From positions 1,674,001 through 1,738,000 of the forward strand of contig NZ_CP179210.1 in assembly GCF_051201665.1 (NCBI RefSeq): a stretch of 64,000 bases of DNA, read 5' to 3'. Position numbers and translations under genes: made by a program. This DNA is from Psychrobium sp051201665. GTDB lineage: Bacteria > Pseudomonadota > Gammaproteobacteria > Enterobacterales > Psychrobiaceae. The notes below the pieces were generated by a model. The model did not search any database. It saw only the letters and a program-made list of their open reading frames with translations, and was not told the DNA's origin. This document shows, in pieces, positions 35,805 to 43,607 of this stretch. Each line of letters begins with the position of its first letter. Positions within the stretch are counted from its first letter, which is position 1.

Positions 35805-37628
35805 TTGTTTGATAGCCAATCCTTTTTAAAAAACGTCACCACGTCGGCTGGCGTTTATCAAATGTTTGATGTTGATGACGTTGTTATTTATGTCGGCAAA
35901 GCAAAAAATCTCAAAAAACGTTTAGCGAGTTATTTTCGAAGCAATATAACTAACGGCAAGACTCGTATCCTTGTCAGTAAAATTGCTGACGTTAAAATCA
36001 TTGTTACTGCTAGTGAAATTGAAGCATTAATATTGGAAAATGATCTGATCAAGCATCATATGCCCAAATATAATGTATTGCTGCGCGATGACAAATCGTA
36101 TCCATTCATATTCGTTTCAGATCATAAGCACCCTCGTATTACGAGCCATCGCGGCGCCAAAAAGGCCAAGGGTAAATACTATGGCCCTTATCCTAATAGT
36201 GGTGCCGTTCGAGAAAGCTTGCATCTAATGCAAAAGATATTTCCCATCAGGCAGTGTGAGGATGCATATTATCGCAACCGTTCTCGTCCTTGTTTGCAAT
36301 ATCAATTAAAGCGTTGTTTAGCGCCTTGTGTTAAAGGATTGGTAAGTGATGATGATTACGCCAGTGAAGTAAAACTAGCAGGGATGTTTTTATCAGGTAA
36401 TAGCCAGAATGTGCTTGATACAGTTATTGAAAAAATGGAGCTGGCCAGTCAATCATTGCAGTTTGAAGCGGCGGCTCGCTATCGCGATCAATTAACAGCG
36501 CTGCGTAAAGTCCAAGAACAGCAGTGGATTAATTCAGATCAAAGCGATGTAGATGTTATTGGATTTAACTACGACCATGGTATTGCCTGCTTTCACACGC
36601 TGTTTATTCGCAATGGTAAGGTACTTGGCTCGCGAAGTTATTATCCTAAAATCCCTAAAGACACCGATACTGAAGAGCTATATAGCGCGTTTATTTTACA
36701 ATTTTATTTAAATGCCAGTGCAGGGCGTCAAATTCCGCGACAAATATTACATAGCGCACCGCAAATTGACGATGGGGCTATTGAAGGGGCATTGACCAGT
36801 GAAGCGGGTTATAAAGTTAGTTTATTTAATAATACCCGTGGTGAACGTGCAAAATTAGTAGATATGGCACAGCGAAATGCGCGTATAGGATTAGAGAGTA
36901 AACTGGCTCAAAAGGGCACGCAGTTACAGCGTGTTACCGCCCTTGAAAAAGCTATTGATAGCGACGCTAAAATAGCGCGTATGGAATGTTTCGATATTTC
37001 ACATACCTCAGGACAACAAACGGTAGCATCCTGTGTCGTATTTGACCGCGAAGGTCCAGCGAAAGCGCAATATCGAAAATTTAATATAGAAGGCATAACG
37101 CCAGGTGACGATTACGCAGCAATGAACCAAGCGCTGTCTCGTCGATTTGCGAAAGCAAATGATCCCGCGCTAATTCCGGATATTTTATTTATCGATGGTG
37201 GGCGTGGTCAGTTAAGCGAAGCTGAAGCGGTTATGGCTAAATACCAAGACAACTTGCCTAAGATGCCATTATTGTTAGGTGTGGCAAAAGGGGAAGGGCG
37301 TAAAGCGGGTTTAGAAACTTTATTTGTTGGTATTACTCGAGAAATTATCGATTTAGAAAACGATAATCCGGCATTACATCTTATTCAACATATTCGCGAT
37401 GAATCTCATCGGTTTGCAATTACTGGTCATCGAGCTCGTCGTGCAAAAGTTAAAAATACCTCCACTTTAGAGAGTATTCCTGGTATTGGCCCTAAGCGTC
37501 GACAAGCCCTTATTAAAAACATGGGGGGTCTACAGGCCCTGAAAAATGCTAGCCAAGCAGAAATAGCGAAAGTTCCTGGAATAAGTGGCGAACTTGCGCA
37601 AACTATTTTTGATGCCTTAAATGATTGA
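35805..37628 (+). CDS. uvrC: Excinuclease ABC subunit C
   Basis: 607 residues. GIY-YIG nuclease domain (about 15-95, GVYQMF...VIYVGKAKNLKKRL), Cys-rich segment (RPCLQYQLKRCLAPC), UVR motif (about 205-240), RNase H-like second nuclease (MECFDISHTSGQ..., IDGGRGQLSEAE), and two C-terminal helix-hairpin-helix motifs (LESIPGIGPKRRQALI). Cuts both sides of a lesion with UvrB. The start codon appears to be TTG 35805, 19 bases after uvrY; no better ATG exists before the nuclease domain. Confidence 0.95.
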   Translation: MFDSQSFLKNVTTSAGVYQMFDVDDVVIYVGKAKNLKKRLASYFRSNITNGKTRILVSKIADVKIIVTASEIEALILENDLIKHHMPKYNVLLRDDKSYPFIFVSDHKHPRITSHRGAKKAKGKYYGPYPNSGAVRESLHLMQKIFPIRQCEDAYYRNRSRPCLQYQLKRCLAPCVKGLVSDDDYASEVKLAGMFLSGNSQNVLDTVIEKMELASQSLQFEAAARYRDQLTALRKVQEQQWINSDQSDVDVIGFNYDHGIACFHTLFIRNGKVLGSRSYYPKIPKDTDTEELYSAFILQFYLNASAGRQIPRQILHSAPQIDDGAIEGALTSEAGYKVSLFNNTRGERAKLVDMAQRNARIGLESKLAQKGTQLQRVTALEKAIDSDAKIARMECFDISHTSGQQTVASCVVFDREGPAKAQYRKFNIEGITPGDDYAAMNQALSRRFAKANDPALIPDILFIDGGRGQLSEAEAVMAKYQDNLPKMPLLLGVAKGEGRKAGLETLFVGITREIIDLENDNPALHLIQHIRDESHRFAITGHRARRAKVKNTSTLESIPGIGPKRRQALIKNMGGLQALKNASQAEIAKVPGISGELAQTIFDALND

Positions 37629-37734
37629 TGTGAACATTTAGTAATCAATTATCACGCCATTGCTCGTTCAGGTTTGTATTACGTTGGTGAATAAGGCAAC
37701 ATAAGGGCACTTTTCAAAACAGTTAGTTTTTTCG

Positions 37735-38289
37735 ATGCCGTTAAACATTCCAAATCTACTCACGTTACTACGTGTTGTATTAATCCCTGTCTTTATTTTT
37801 TCATTTTTCTTAGATTCTGAGCATCGTTATTTAATCTCTGCATTTATATTCTGGTTTGCTGCTGGCACCGACATGCTTGACGGTTATCTTGCACGCGTAC
37901 TTAATCAGAGCACAAAATTTGGCGCATTTCTTGATCCCGTAGCCGATAAAGTGATGGTAGGCGCTGCATTAGTCATGCTTAGCCAAGATTATCAATCTGT
38001 GTGGGTGACGGTTCCTTCCATTATTATGATTTCACGTGAAATTATTATTAGCGCACTGCGCGAATGGATGGCAGAGCTTGGCAAACGCGGTGTTGTTGCC
38101 GTATCAATTTGGGGTAAAGTGAAAACGGCCGCTCAAATGTTATCAATAATTGCCTTATTATCTCGCTATAATGAAACGGTCATGAACATTGGTTATGGGT
38201 TAATGTACATTGCAACAGCGCTAACTGTCTCATCTATGGTTAGTTATTTATGGGCTGCAACTCAAGCAATGAATAGCGATAGTGAATAA
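37735..38289 (+). CDS. pgsA: Phosphatidylglycerophosphate synthase
   Basis: 184-residue inner-membrane enzyme of the CDP-alcohol phosphatidyltransferase family. Signature DGYLARVLNQSTKFGAFLDP with flanking D residues fits Dx2DGx2ARx8Gx3Dx3D. Makes phosphatidylglycerophosphate from CDP-diacylglycerol and glycerol-3-phosphate. About five membrane segments. The uvrY-uvrC-pgsA-tRNA order is a common conserved arrangement. Confidence 0.95.
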   Translation: MPLNIPNLLTLLRVVLIPVFIFSFFLDSEHRYLISAFIFWFAAGTDMLDGYLARVLNQSTKFGAFLDPVADKVMVGAALVMLSQDYQSVWVTVPSIIMISREIIISALREWMAELGKRGVVAVSIWGKVKTAAQMLSIIALLSRYNETVMNIGYGLMYIATALTVSSMVSYLWAATQAMNSDSE

Positions 38290-38374
38290 ATAGCTTATTT
38301 AAAAGTCATTTCGCGCTAATCTTGCGCTTTTCGTTGGATATTTGGTCAAGTGAAATAAAAAGATAAAAACATTG

Positions 38375-38402
38375 TTGACTCACCTTAATAAATCATTAGA
38401 AT
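38375..38402 (+). promoter_or_regulatory. Promoter of the tRNA array
   Basis: -35 TTGACT (38375-38380), 16-base spacer, -10 TAGAAT (38397-38402), then a GC-rich discriminator GCGCTGC. This is the form of a stringently controlled stable-RNA promoter. About 85 bases upstream of the first tRNA. Confidence 0.75.
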
Positions 38403-38494
38403 GCGCTGCATCGGATGACAACACGGCACTACGCAAAACGTAGTAAGCCACTTAATTTATTAAGCGTTAGTCATCAGGTACGTTAAATTTGAAT

Positions 38495-38570
38495 GCGACT
38501 TTAGCTCAGCTGGTAGAGCGCGACCTTGCCAAGGTCGAGGTCACGAGTTCGAACCTCGTAAGTCGCTCCA
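38495..38570 (+). tRNA. tRNA-Gly (GCC), copy 1
   Basis: 76 bases including encoded CCA. Acceptor stem GCGACTT / AAGTCGC, anticodon loop TTGCCAA, T arm ACGAGTTCGAACCTCGT. Confidence 0.96.
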
Positions 38571-38618
38571 AATTATTAATTAATAGAAATATTAAATAAT
38601 GGTTTAAAGCAAAATAAC

Positions 38619-38655
38619 AGGTCAGCTAGTTTAGTACCTAGAAAATTGCTCCAAA
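38619..38655 (+). other. Possible decayed tRNA-Gly-like relic
   Basis: GGTCAGCTAGTTTA... followed by ...TTGCTCCA resembles the D arm and 3' end of the neighbouring tRNA-Gly with the middle lost. The same pattern is at 39019-39055. Too degraded to be functional. Confidence 0.35.
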
Positions 38656-38673
38656 ATTTAACAAATTGATATC

Positions 38674-38746
38674 GGCGGGTTGGCAGAGTGGCCATGCAGC
38701 GGATTGCAAATCCGTCCACCTCGGTTCGACTCCGGACCCGCCTCCA
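38674..38746 (+). tRNA. tRNA-Cys (GCA)
   Basis: Acceptor stem GGCGGGT / ACCCGCC, anticodon loop TTGCAAA (GCA), T loop GGTTCGACTCC, encoded CCA. Confidence 0.95.
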
Positions 38747-38781
38747 TTTTAATGGGACGATATCAATAAAAATACTGTGTT

Positions 38782-38866
38782 GCCCGGGTGGTGGAATTGG
38801 TAGACACAGGGGATTTAAAATCCCCCGCCTTCGGGTGTGACGGTTCAAGTCCGTCTCCGGGCACCA
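38782..38866 (+). tRNA. tRNA-Leu (TAA), copy 1
   Basis: 85 bases with a long variable arm (CGCCTTCGGGTGTG), acceptor GCCCGGG / CTCCGGGC region, anticodon loop TTTAAAA (TAA), encoded CCA. Confidence 0.95.
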
Positions 38867-38895
38867 ACATAGTATTTAATTTTTAAAGAAAAATT

Positions 38896-38971
38896 GCGAC
38901 TTTAGCTCAGCTGGTAGAGCGCGACCTTGCCAAGGTCGAGGTCACGAGTTCGAACCTCGTAAGTCGCTCCA
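38896..38971 (+). tRNA. tRNA-Gly (GCC), copy 2
   Basis: Identical over its 76 bases to copy 1 at 38495-38570. Confidence 0.96.
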
Positions 38972-39018
38972 AATTCTATTTGTTTGATTTTGTATCAGAC
39001 AGATAAACGAGAAATAAA

Positions 39019-39055
39019 GAGGTCAGCTAGTTTAATGCCTCATAAATCGCTTCAA
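39019..39055 (+). other. Possible second decayed tRNA-Gly-like relic
   Basis: Same degraded pattern as 38619-38655 (GGTCAGCTAGTTTA...ATCGCTTCA) and at a matching distance after a tRNA-Gly, suggesting that a unit of the array was duplicated. Confidence 0.35.
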
Positions 39056-39120
39056 TTTTTATTACTCCTAATAAAAATTGACCACAAATTCGATGTCAAT
39101 TAGATAATCGAACATCCGTT

Positions 39121-39205
39121 GCCCGGGTGGTGGAATTGGTAGACACAGGGGATTTAAAATCCCCCGCCTTCGGGTGTGACGGTTCAAGTCCGTCTCCGGG
39201 CACCA
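39121..39205 (+). tRNA. tRNA-Leu (TAA), copy 2
   Basis: Same 85-base sequence as copy 1, anticodon TAA, encoded CCA. Confidence 0.95.
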
Positions 39206-39343
39206 ACTCAATTTATTAAAATAGTTAAATATATCAAATGATTAATTATTTTAACAAGTTGCTATCGCGTTATTCGCACTTAGTTTTAGTTGTCGCTAAA
39301 ACATCCACAGATTTATCTTAACTCATTGAGTTAAACATCCGTT

Positions 39344-39428
39344 GCCCGGGTGGTGGAATTGGTAGACACAGGGGATTTAAAATCCCCCGCCTTCGGGTGT
39401 GACGGTTCAAGTCCGTCTCCGGGCACCA
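39344..39428 (+). tRNA. tRNA-Leu (TAA), copy 3
   Basis: Third identical 85-base tRNA-Leu(TAA). Followed by ATTTTT, which may help termination before the convergent folX. Confidence 0.95.
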
Positions 39429-39463
39429 ACATTTTTCTTGTCAATCCCCTAAGTTATTAATTA

Positions 39464-39829
39464 TCAATTTTCTTGATAGGTTAATTCTAATGATACCGAG
39501 TCGGCGAAACGCAGGGCGTGTGGTTTATCAATTTCAACGCTGGCTGTACAAACCCATGGATGTTCACTGGCAATCGCTAACACGTCACTAGTCATCTTTT
39601 CTAATAATCCGAATTGGTTGTTTTCAACTAGTGCAATAATCTTCTTGGTAATGGTACGGTAGTTCAGTGCATCATCCATGTTGTCACTTACCGTTGCTTT
39701 CTCAGCTGGGTATTGAATTTTAACGTTGATAATGACGTCTTGACGATTGGCTATTTCGTCGTCATTGATGCCGATGTAGGTTCGTAATCTGAGGTTTTTA
39801 ATACGAATTACCGCTAACTCACTGTTCAT
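39464..39829 (-). CDS. folX: Dihydroneopterin triphosphate 2'-epimerase
   Basis: 121 residues of the FolB/FolX fold. It tracks E. coli FolX closely (IRIKNLRLRTYIGINDDEI, DALNYRTITKKI, EIDKPHALRFADSVS) rather than FolB. Converts 7,8-dihydroneopterin triphosphate to the monapterin epimer. ATG 39829 has AAGGA at a spacing of 5-6. The missing FolM partner is not in the window. Confidence 0.9.
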   Translation of the reverse strand: MNSELAVIRIKNLRLRTYIGINDDEIANRQDVIINVKIQYPAEKATVSDNMDDALNYRTITKKIIALVENNQFGLLEKMTSDVLAIASEHPWVCTASVEIDKPHALRFADSVSLELTYQEN

Positions 39830-39936
39830 AATGATCCTTATTTGTCTAATATGCTTTCATTAAGGCCATTTTGAGTTGTTTTTTCAACCGTTAGTGCGTA
39901 AATTATTGAAATATTATTTATTATTGCGAAGTTATT

Positions 39937-40971
39937 GTGCCTAAAACTCAACTCTCTCCGTCGCTAAAAACTGCCCTAATGTTGGCATCACTAGTGATCA
40001 TTCTTGCAGGTATCAAAACTGCCAGCCCTGTTATTGTTCCTTTTATTTTATCGGTTTTTATTGCCATTATTTGTAACCCTGCATTGGCTTGGTTAACGGC
40101 AAAGCGCGTTCCGAAAGGGCTCGCAATAGCCTTAATTATTAGCTTTGTGGTACTTGCTGGTATGTGGTTGGCTAATCTTGTGGGGAAGGCAGTTAATGAC
40201 TTTTCCAGTCAACTACCGGCTTATCAAGCGCAGCTTACTGAACAATTTGGCGGGTTGTCGTCGCAATTAGCACAATATAATTTCCCCGTTGAATTAAACC
40301 AATTGACAGAATATTTCGATCCAGGCGCTGCTATGAATGTTGTAACCATGATTGTCGGTGGTTTTGGCGGTGTGATGGCTAATTTATTCCTGATACTTCT
40401 TACAGTAATTTTTATGATGTCTGAAGCGTCATCCTTACCAAAAAAACTTCATGTTGCGCTTGATGATCCTGATATGCGTATGGCGCAAATTGATCAGTTT
40501 TTAGCGTCTGTAAATCAATACTTGGCCATCAAAACAATGGTTAGCATGGCCACGGGTACCATTATCGGCTTGGTATTATGGGCAATGGGCTTAGACTATT
40601 GGGTGTTGTGGGGCGTTTTAGCTTTTTTACTGAACTACATTCCAAATATTGGCTCAATAATCGCGGCGCTACCTGCAGTTTTACTGGCGATTATCCAATT
40701 AGGCATTGGTTGGGCTGGTGGCGTAGTCGCCCTTTACTTGCTGGTCAATATCATCATGGGCAACGCCGTCGAGCCACGTTTCTTAGGAAAAGGACTTGGT
40801 TTATCTACCTTAGTCGTCTTTCTATCATTGATTTTTTGGGGTTGGTTGTTAGGAACCGTCGGCATGTTGTTATCGGTGCCTTTAACCATGATATTAAAGA
40901 TTGGGCTAGAATCTAATAACTCAACAAGATGGTTAGCGTTACTATTGGGCGGTGAAGAAAAGGTTATCTAG
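39937..40971 (+). CDS. tqsA: AI-2E family transporter, TqsA-like
   Basis: 344 residues with about seven to eight transmembrane helices. C-terminal family block NYIPNIGSIIAALPAVLLAI and GKGLGLSTLVVFLSLIFWGW closely match E. coli TqsA (YdgG), which affects autoinducer-2 export. GTG start at 39937 without a strong Shine-Dalgarno. Whether this bacterium makes AI-2 cannot be told from the window. Confidence 0.87.
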   Translation: MPKTQLSPSLKTALMLASLVIILAGIKTASPVIVPFILSVFIAIICNPALAWLTAKRVPKGLAIALIISFVVLAGMWLANLVGKAVNDFSSQLPAYQAQLTEQFGGLSSQLAQYNFPVELNQLTEYFDPGAAMNVVTMIVGGFGGVMANLFLILLTVIFMMSEASSLPKKLHVALDDPDMRMAQIDQFLASVNQYLAIKTMVSMATGTIIGLVLWAMGLDYWVLWGVLAFLLNYIPNIGSIIAALPAVLLAIIQLGIGWAGGVVALYLLVNIIMGNAVEPRFLGKGLGLSTLVVFLSLIFWGWLLGTVGMLLSVPLTMILKIGLESNNSTRWLALLLGGEEKVI

Positions 40972-40987
40972 CACTATAGTGCTAGAT
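40966..40987. promoter_or_regulatory. 22-bp perfect palindrome over the tqsA stop codon
   Basis: Core CTAGCACTATAGTGCTAG with flanking AT/AT, self-complementary over 22 bases and containing the TAG stop. No T-tract follows. Could be a weak terminator, an mRNA 3'-end stabiliser or a protein site. The following stretch to 41269 is AT-rich; a TATAAT at 41249-41254 is a possible -10 but lacks a good -35 and would leave a very short leader. Confidence 0.5.
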
Positions 40988-41269
40988 GTTCGTCATATAT
41001 AAGCTATTATTATGTAAGGATGAGTCTATCTTTCTTCCGTTAAAAGAATGTATAATTTATCGCTTTTTAATGAAAGGGCACTGAGCCTGATTATTTTAGA
41101 AATTTTTTATTTAGGATGAAGAACTAATAGCTAAACGTATGTTGTTATGCGTGTTTTTGTTAGGTGCAAAGGATTTGAAAATCACTTCTTTTTACATAGA
41201 CAAACATTCAACACGTCGTTTAGTTAAGTATTTGACCTATTAACGCAGTATAATACGACGGGATATCAC

Positions 41270-41776
41270 ATGAAAAGATTATTGTTAAGCATTTTATTGT
41301 TAACAGTATGCAATGTAGCCAGCGCAGCGGCCAATGGCAGTGTTGCTGGTAAAATTCAGGCGTTAAAGCAACAAGCTGTTAAATTACACAAAGAGTTAGC
41401 ACAGCTGGAAGAAGACTTGCTATATCCCGCAACAACGCAAGTTGCGATTTATGTGTCGAAGAAACTCGGAAAATCCGTTGTCTTAAGTCAACTTGAGTTT
41501 TTTATTGATGGGCAACGAGTGGCCAGCCATATTTATTCGAAAGAAGATAACCACGCATTAGATTTAGGCGGTATGCAGCGTCTATTTTTAGGTAATGTAA
41601 GCGTTGGTGAGCATGATTTTAAAGTGACTGCTAAAGGAATTGATAGTACAAATACGGTGATTAGCCTCGCAGGCAATGCGGGCATATATAAAAGTAATAA
41701 GCCTTTGTCGATAAACATTAGGTTGTCAGATACGGCGGGCACAACTGTGCCAGTGTTATCTGTAAGTCGATTGTAA
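41270..41776 (+). CDS. Exported protein, first gene of the TPR-ExbB-ExbD-TonB operon
   Basis: 168 residues. Signal peptide MKRLLLSILLLTVCNVASA with cleavage near residue 19. A short coiled coil (about 27-48, GKIQALKQQAVKLHKELAQL) is followed by a beta-rich domain (TQVAIYVSKKLGKSVVLSQL; FLGNVSVGEHDFKVTA). No family recognised. Followed 10 bases later by the first TPR gene. Predicted periplasmic partner of the machine. Confidence 0.75.
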   Translation: MKRLLLSILLLTVCNVASAAANGSVAGKIQALKQQAVKLHKELAQLEEDLLYPATTQVAIYVSKKLGKSVVLSQLEFFIDGQRVASHIYSKEDNHALDLGGMQRLFLGNVSVGEHDFKVTAKGIDSTNTVISLAGNAGIYKSNKPLSINIRLSDTAGTTVPVLSVSRL

Positions 41777-41786
41777 GGATTACCTC

Positions 41787-43607
41787 ATGAAACCTTTGGC
41801 GACTTTATTCCTAGCCGGACTCTGTATTTTTCCGGTGACAGCGCAAGAATTGTCACCGCAGAAAATTGAGTCGTCTATTGATTTTAAACCAACCTATGAT
41901 GCTGTTCTTTTTCATTACTATAAGCGAGATTATCAATCGGCATTAAAAGCATTGTCTTTGATTTCTAGTCAAAATCTCAGTGATCAAAACAAAGACACTT
42001 ACCAGTTTTTAGAAAGCTTATTGCACGTTACCAATGGCAATACTGACTATGTTAAACGACTGTCCAAAGACAGTGACGCGAATATTAATGCCATTCTTAC
42101 TTTAGTTAACGAGCATATCGAATCGTCACAATGGGCAGAAGCGCAGATCTTGTTAAAAGCTATTGCAGGTGACATACCGGCGACATTAAATACTGACTAC
42201 CTTTACTTACAAGGGTTGGTTTCGCTAAATGCTAAAAAGAGCGTTGCGGACATTTCAATCTCTCCTCAATCAGACCTAGGCGCAGCATGGTTGCAACAAC
42301 TGACAGCTGAAAATGGTACTAGCGCCGAATTGGTCGACATTCTGAAAAATGTGAAATCTCTTGATGGAGAATATCAAGTAACAAAAGATCAAGCACTTCG
42401 TGGATTAGGTTATCAATTTTTAAATATTAATGAACCACAACACGCAATTGAAAGTTTTAGCGACATTTCAATTGATTCAGCTGTCGATACCAGTGCATTG
42501 CTTGGGTTGGGGTTAGCGTACAATAGTACAAATAATTTTCGAGATTCGCGTGCCGCTTTCTCACGTGTATTTCAAGGGAAGGATCCAAGTATTCTAACTT
42601 ATGAAGCCTTATTGGCTGATGCATATGCATTGGAACAATTAGGTGATGAAGTAGCCGCTGTCAAGACACTCAAAAAAAGTATTGAACAAGCACAACAACG
42701 ACTGGCTTCACAGTCTCAGTTGAGACAACATTTAAAAGAGCAGAGCGCTTGTTTTGCAACGCTATTGGCTTATCCACAAATTGGATTTTGTGATTATCAT
42801 GGTGAAGACAAGAGTGAATTGTTTGTTGAGTTCTTAGCTAGCGAGTCTATGCTGCGTTTAAATCAGCAATACCAAACGTTGAACCGTTTGAATATGGACT
42901 ACAATAAGCAGCTACAGACAATCGCCGCATTTAACTTTTTGTTAGATCATCAAATTAAGAACATTAGCGAGTTACTTAATAATGATGCTATCGAAAAATT
43001 AGAGCGCCGCATAGAAACAACGACTATGAAACGGGCGGCAATAGTGACCAGTGTGGATGACGCTGAAGCTAATCGCAATGGGCACTTTTTTCTGTCAGAC
43101 CATTATTTGCAGCTTCAACAGCGCATTGATGACACATTTTCTCGCATGGTTTTTCTTAAACGAACTGGGCAAAAGAATACCGCATCTGAGCGACGGGTTA
43201 CCCTGATGCAGCGCATTGTGTGGTGGCATAGCTTTAGTAACTTTTCTAAACATCTTGCACAAACGCGCGACGCCATCACCGATCTAAATAATCAACTCAC
43301 TGATAACAACTTAGCGTATCAAATCTTGCAAGACTTCCTCGCAAAAATAGCGGTAATGGAACAGCAACTCGCGCTCATGGTTACCATCAGTACAGATATT
43401 GCAAAACAGCAGCTCGAAATACCATTGATTCAGCAAAGTATAATGACAAAAATAGAGCAGTCTATCGATGAGTATTACGCGAAAGAACATGAACAATTAG
43501 CGCGTTTTATTATTGATGCAAAGCTGGCGTTAGTGAGAATTAATGATGCGAGTTTTAATCGTCATTTCGTCAAAGAGCAACAAGGACTAAACGACAATGA
43601 TTCATAA
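41787..43607 (+). CDS. Large exported TPR / coiled-coil protein of the motor operon
   Basis: 606 residues. Signal peptide MKPLATLFLAGLCIFPVTAQ. TPR-like helical repeats from about 30 to 310 (HYYKRDYQSALKALSLI; QAILLKAI-type pairs; LLGLGLAYNSTNNFRDSRAA). A long helical, coiled-coil rich C-terminal half (about 350-590). It overlaps the next TPR gene by 11 bases. Annotated elsewhere, as I recall, as a putative TonB-system TPR component. A scaffold in the periplasm is likely; exact partner unknown. Confidence 0.78.
   Translation: MKPLATLFLAGLCIFPVTAQELSPQKIESSIDFKPTYDAVLFHYYKRDYQSALKALSLISSQNLSDQNKDTYQFLESLLHVTNGNTDYVKRLSKDSDANINAILTLVNEHIESSQWAEAQILLKAIAGDIPATLNTDYLYLQGLVSLNAKKSVADISISPQSDLGAAWLQQLTAENGTSAELVDILKNVKSLDGEYQVTKDQALRGLGYQFLNINEPQHAIESFSDISIDSAVDTSALLGLGLAYNSTNNFRDSRAAFSRVFQGKDPSILTYEALLADAYALEQLGDEVAAVKTLKKSIEQAQQRLASQSQLRQHLKEQSACFATLLAYPQIGFCDYHGEDKSELFVEFLASESMLRLNQQYQTLNRLNMDYNKQLQTIAAFNFLLDHQIKNISELLNNDAIEKLERRIETTTMKRAAIVTSVDDAEANRNGHFFLSDHYLQLQQRIDDTFSRMVFLKRTGQKNTASERRVTLMQRIVWWHSFSNFSKHLAQTRDAITDLNNQLTDNNLAYQILQDFLAKIAVMEQQLALMVTISTDIAKQQLEIPLIQQSIMTKIEQSIDEYYAKEHEQLARFIIDAKLALVRINDASFNRHFVKEQQGLNDNDS

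Noticed and set aside
38576..38848. Minus-strand open frame across the tRNA genes
   Set aside because: It is the antisense of tRNA-Cys and tRNA-Leu with no coding character.
40578..40916. 112-codon plus-strand frame inside the TqsA-like gene
   Set aside because: Out-of-frame shadow of a clearly conserved membrane protein.
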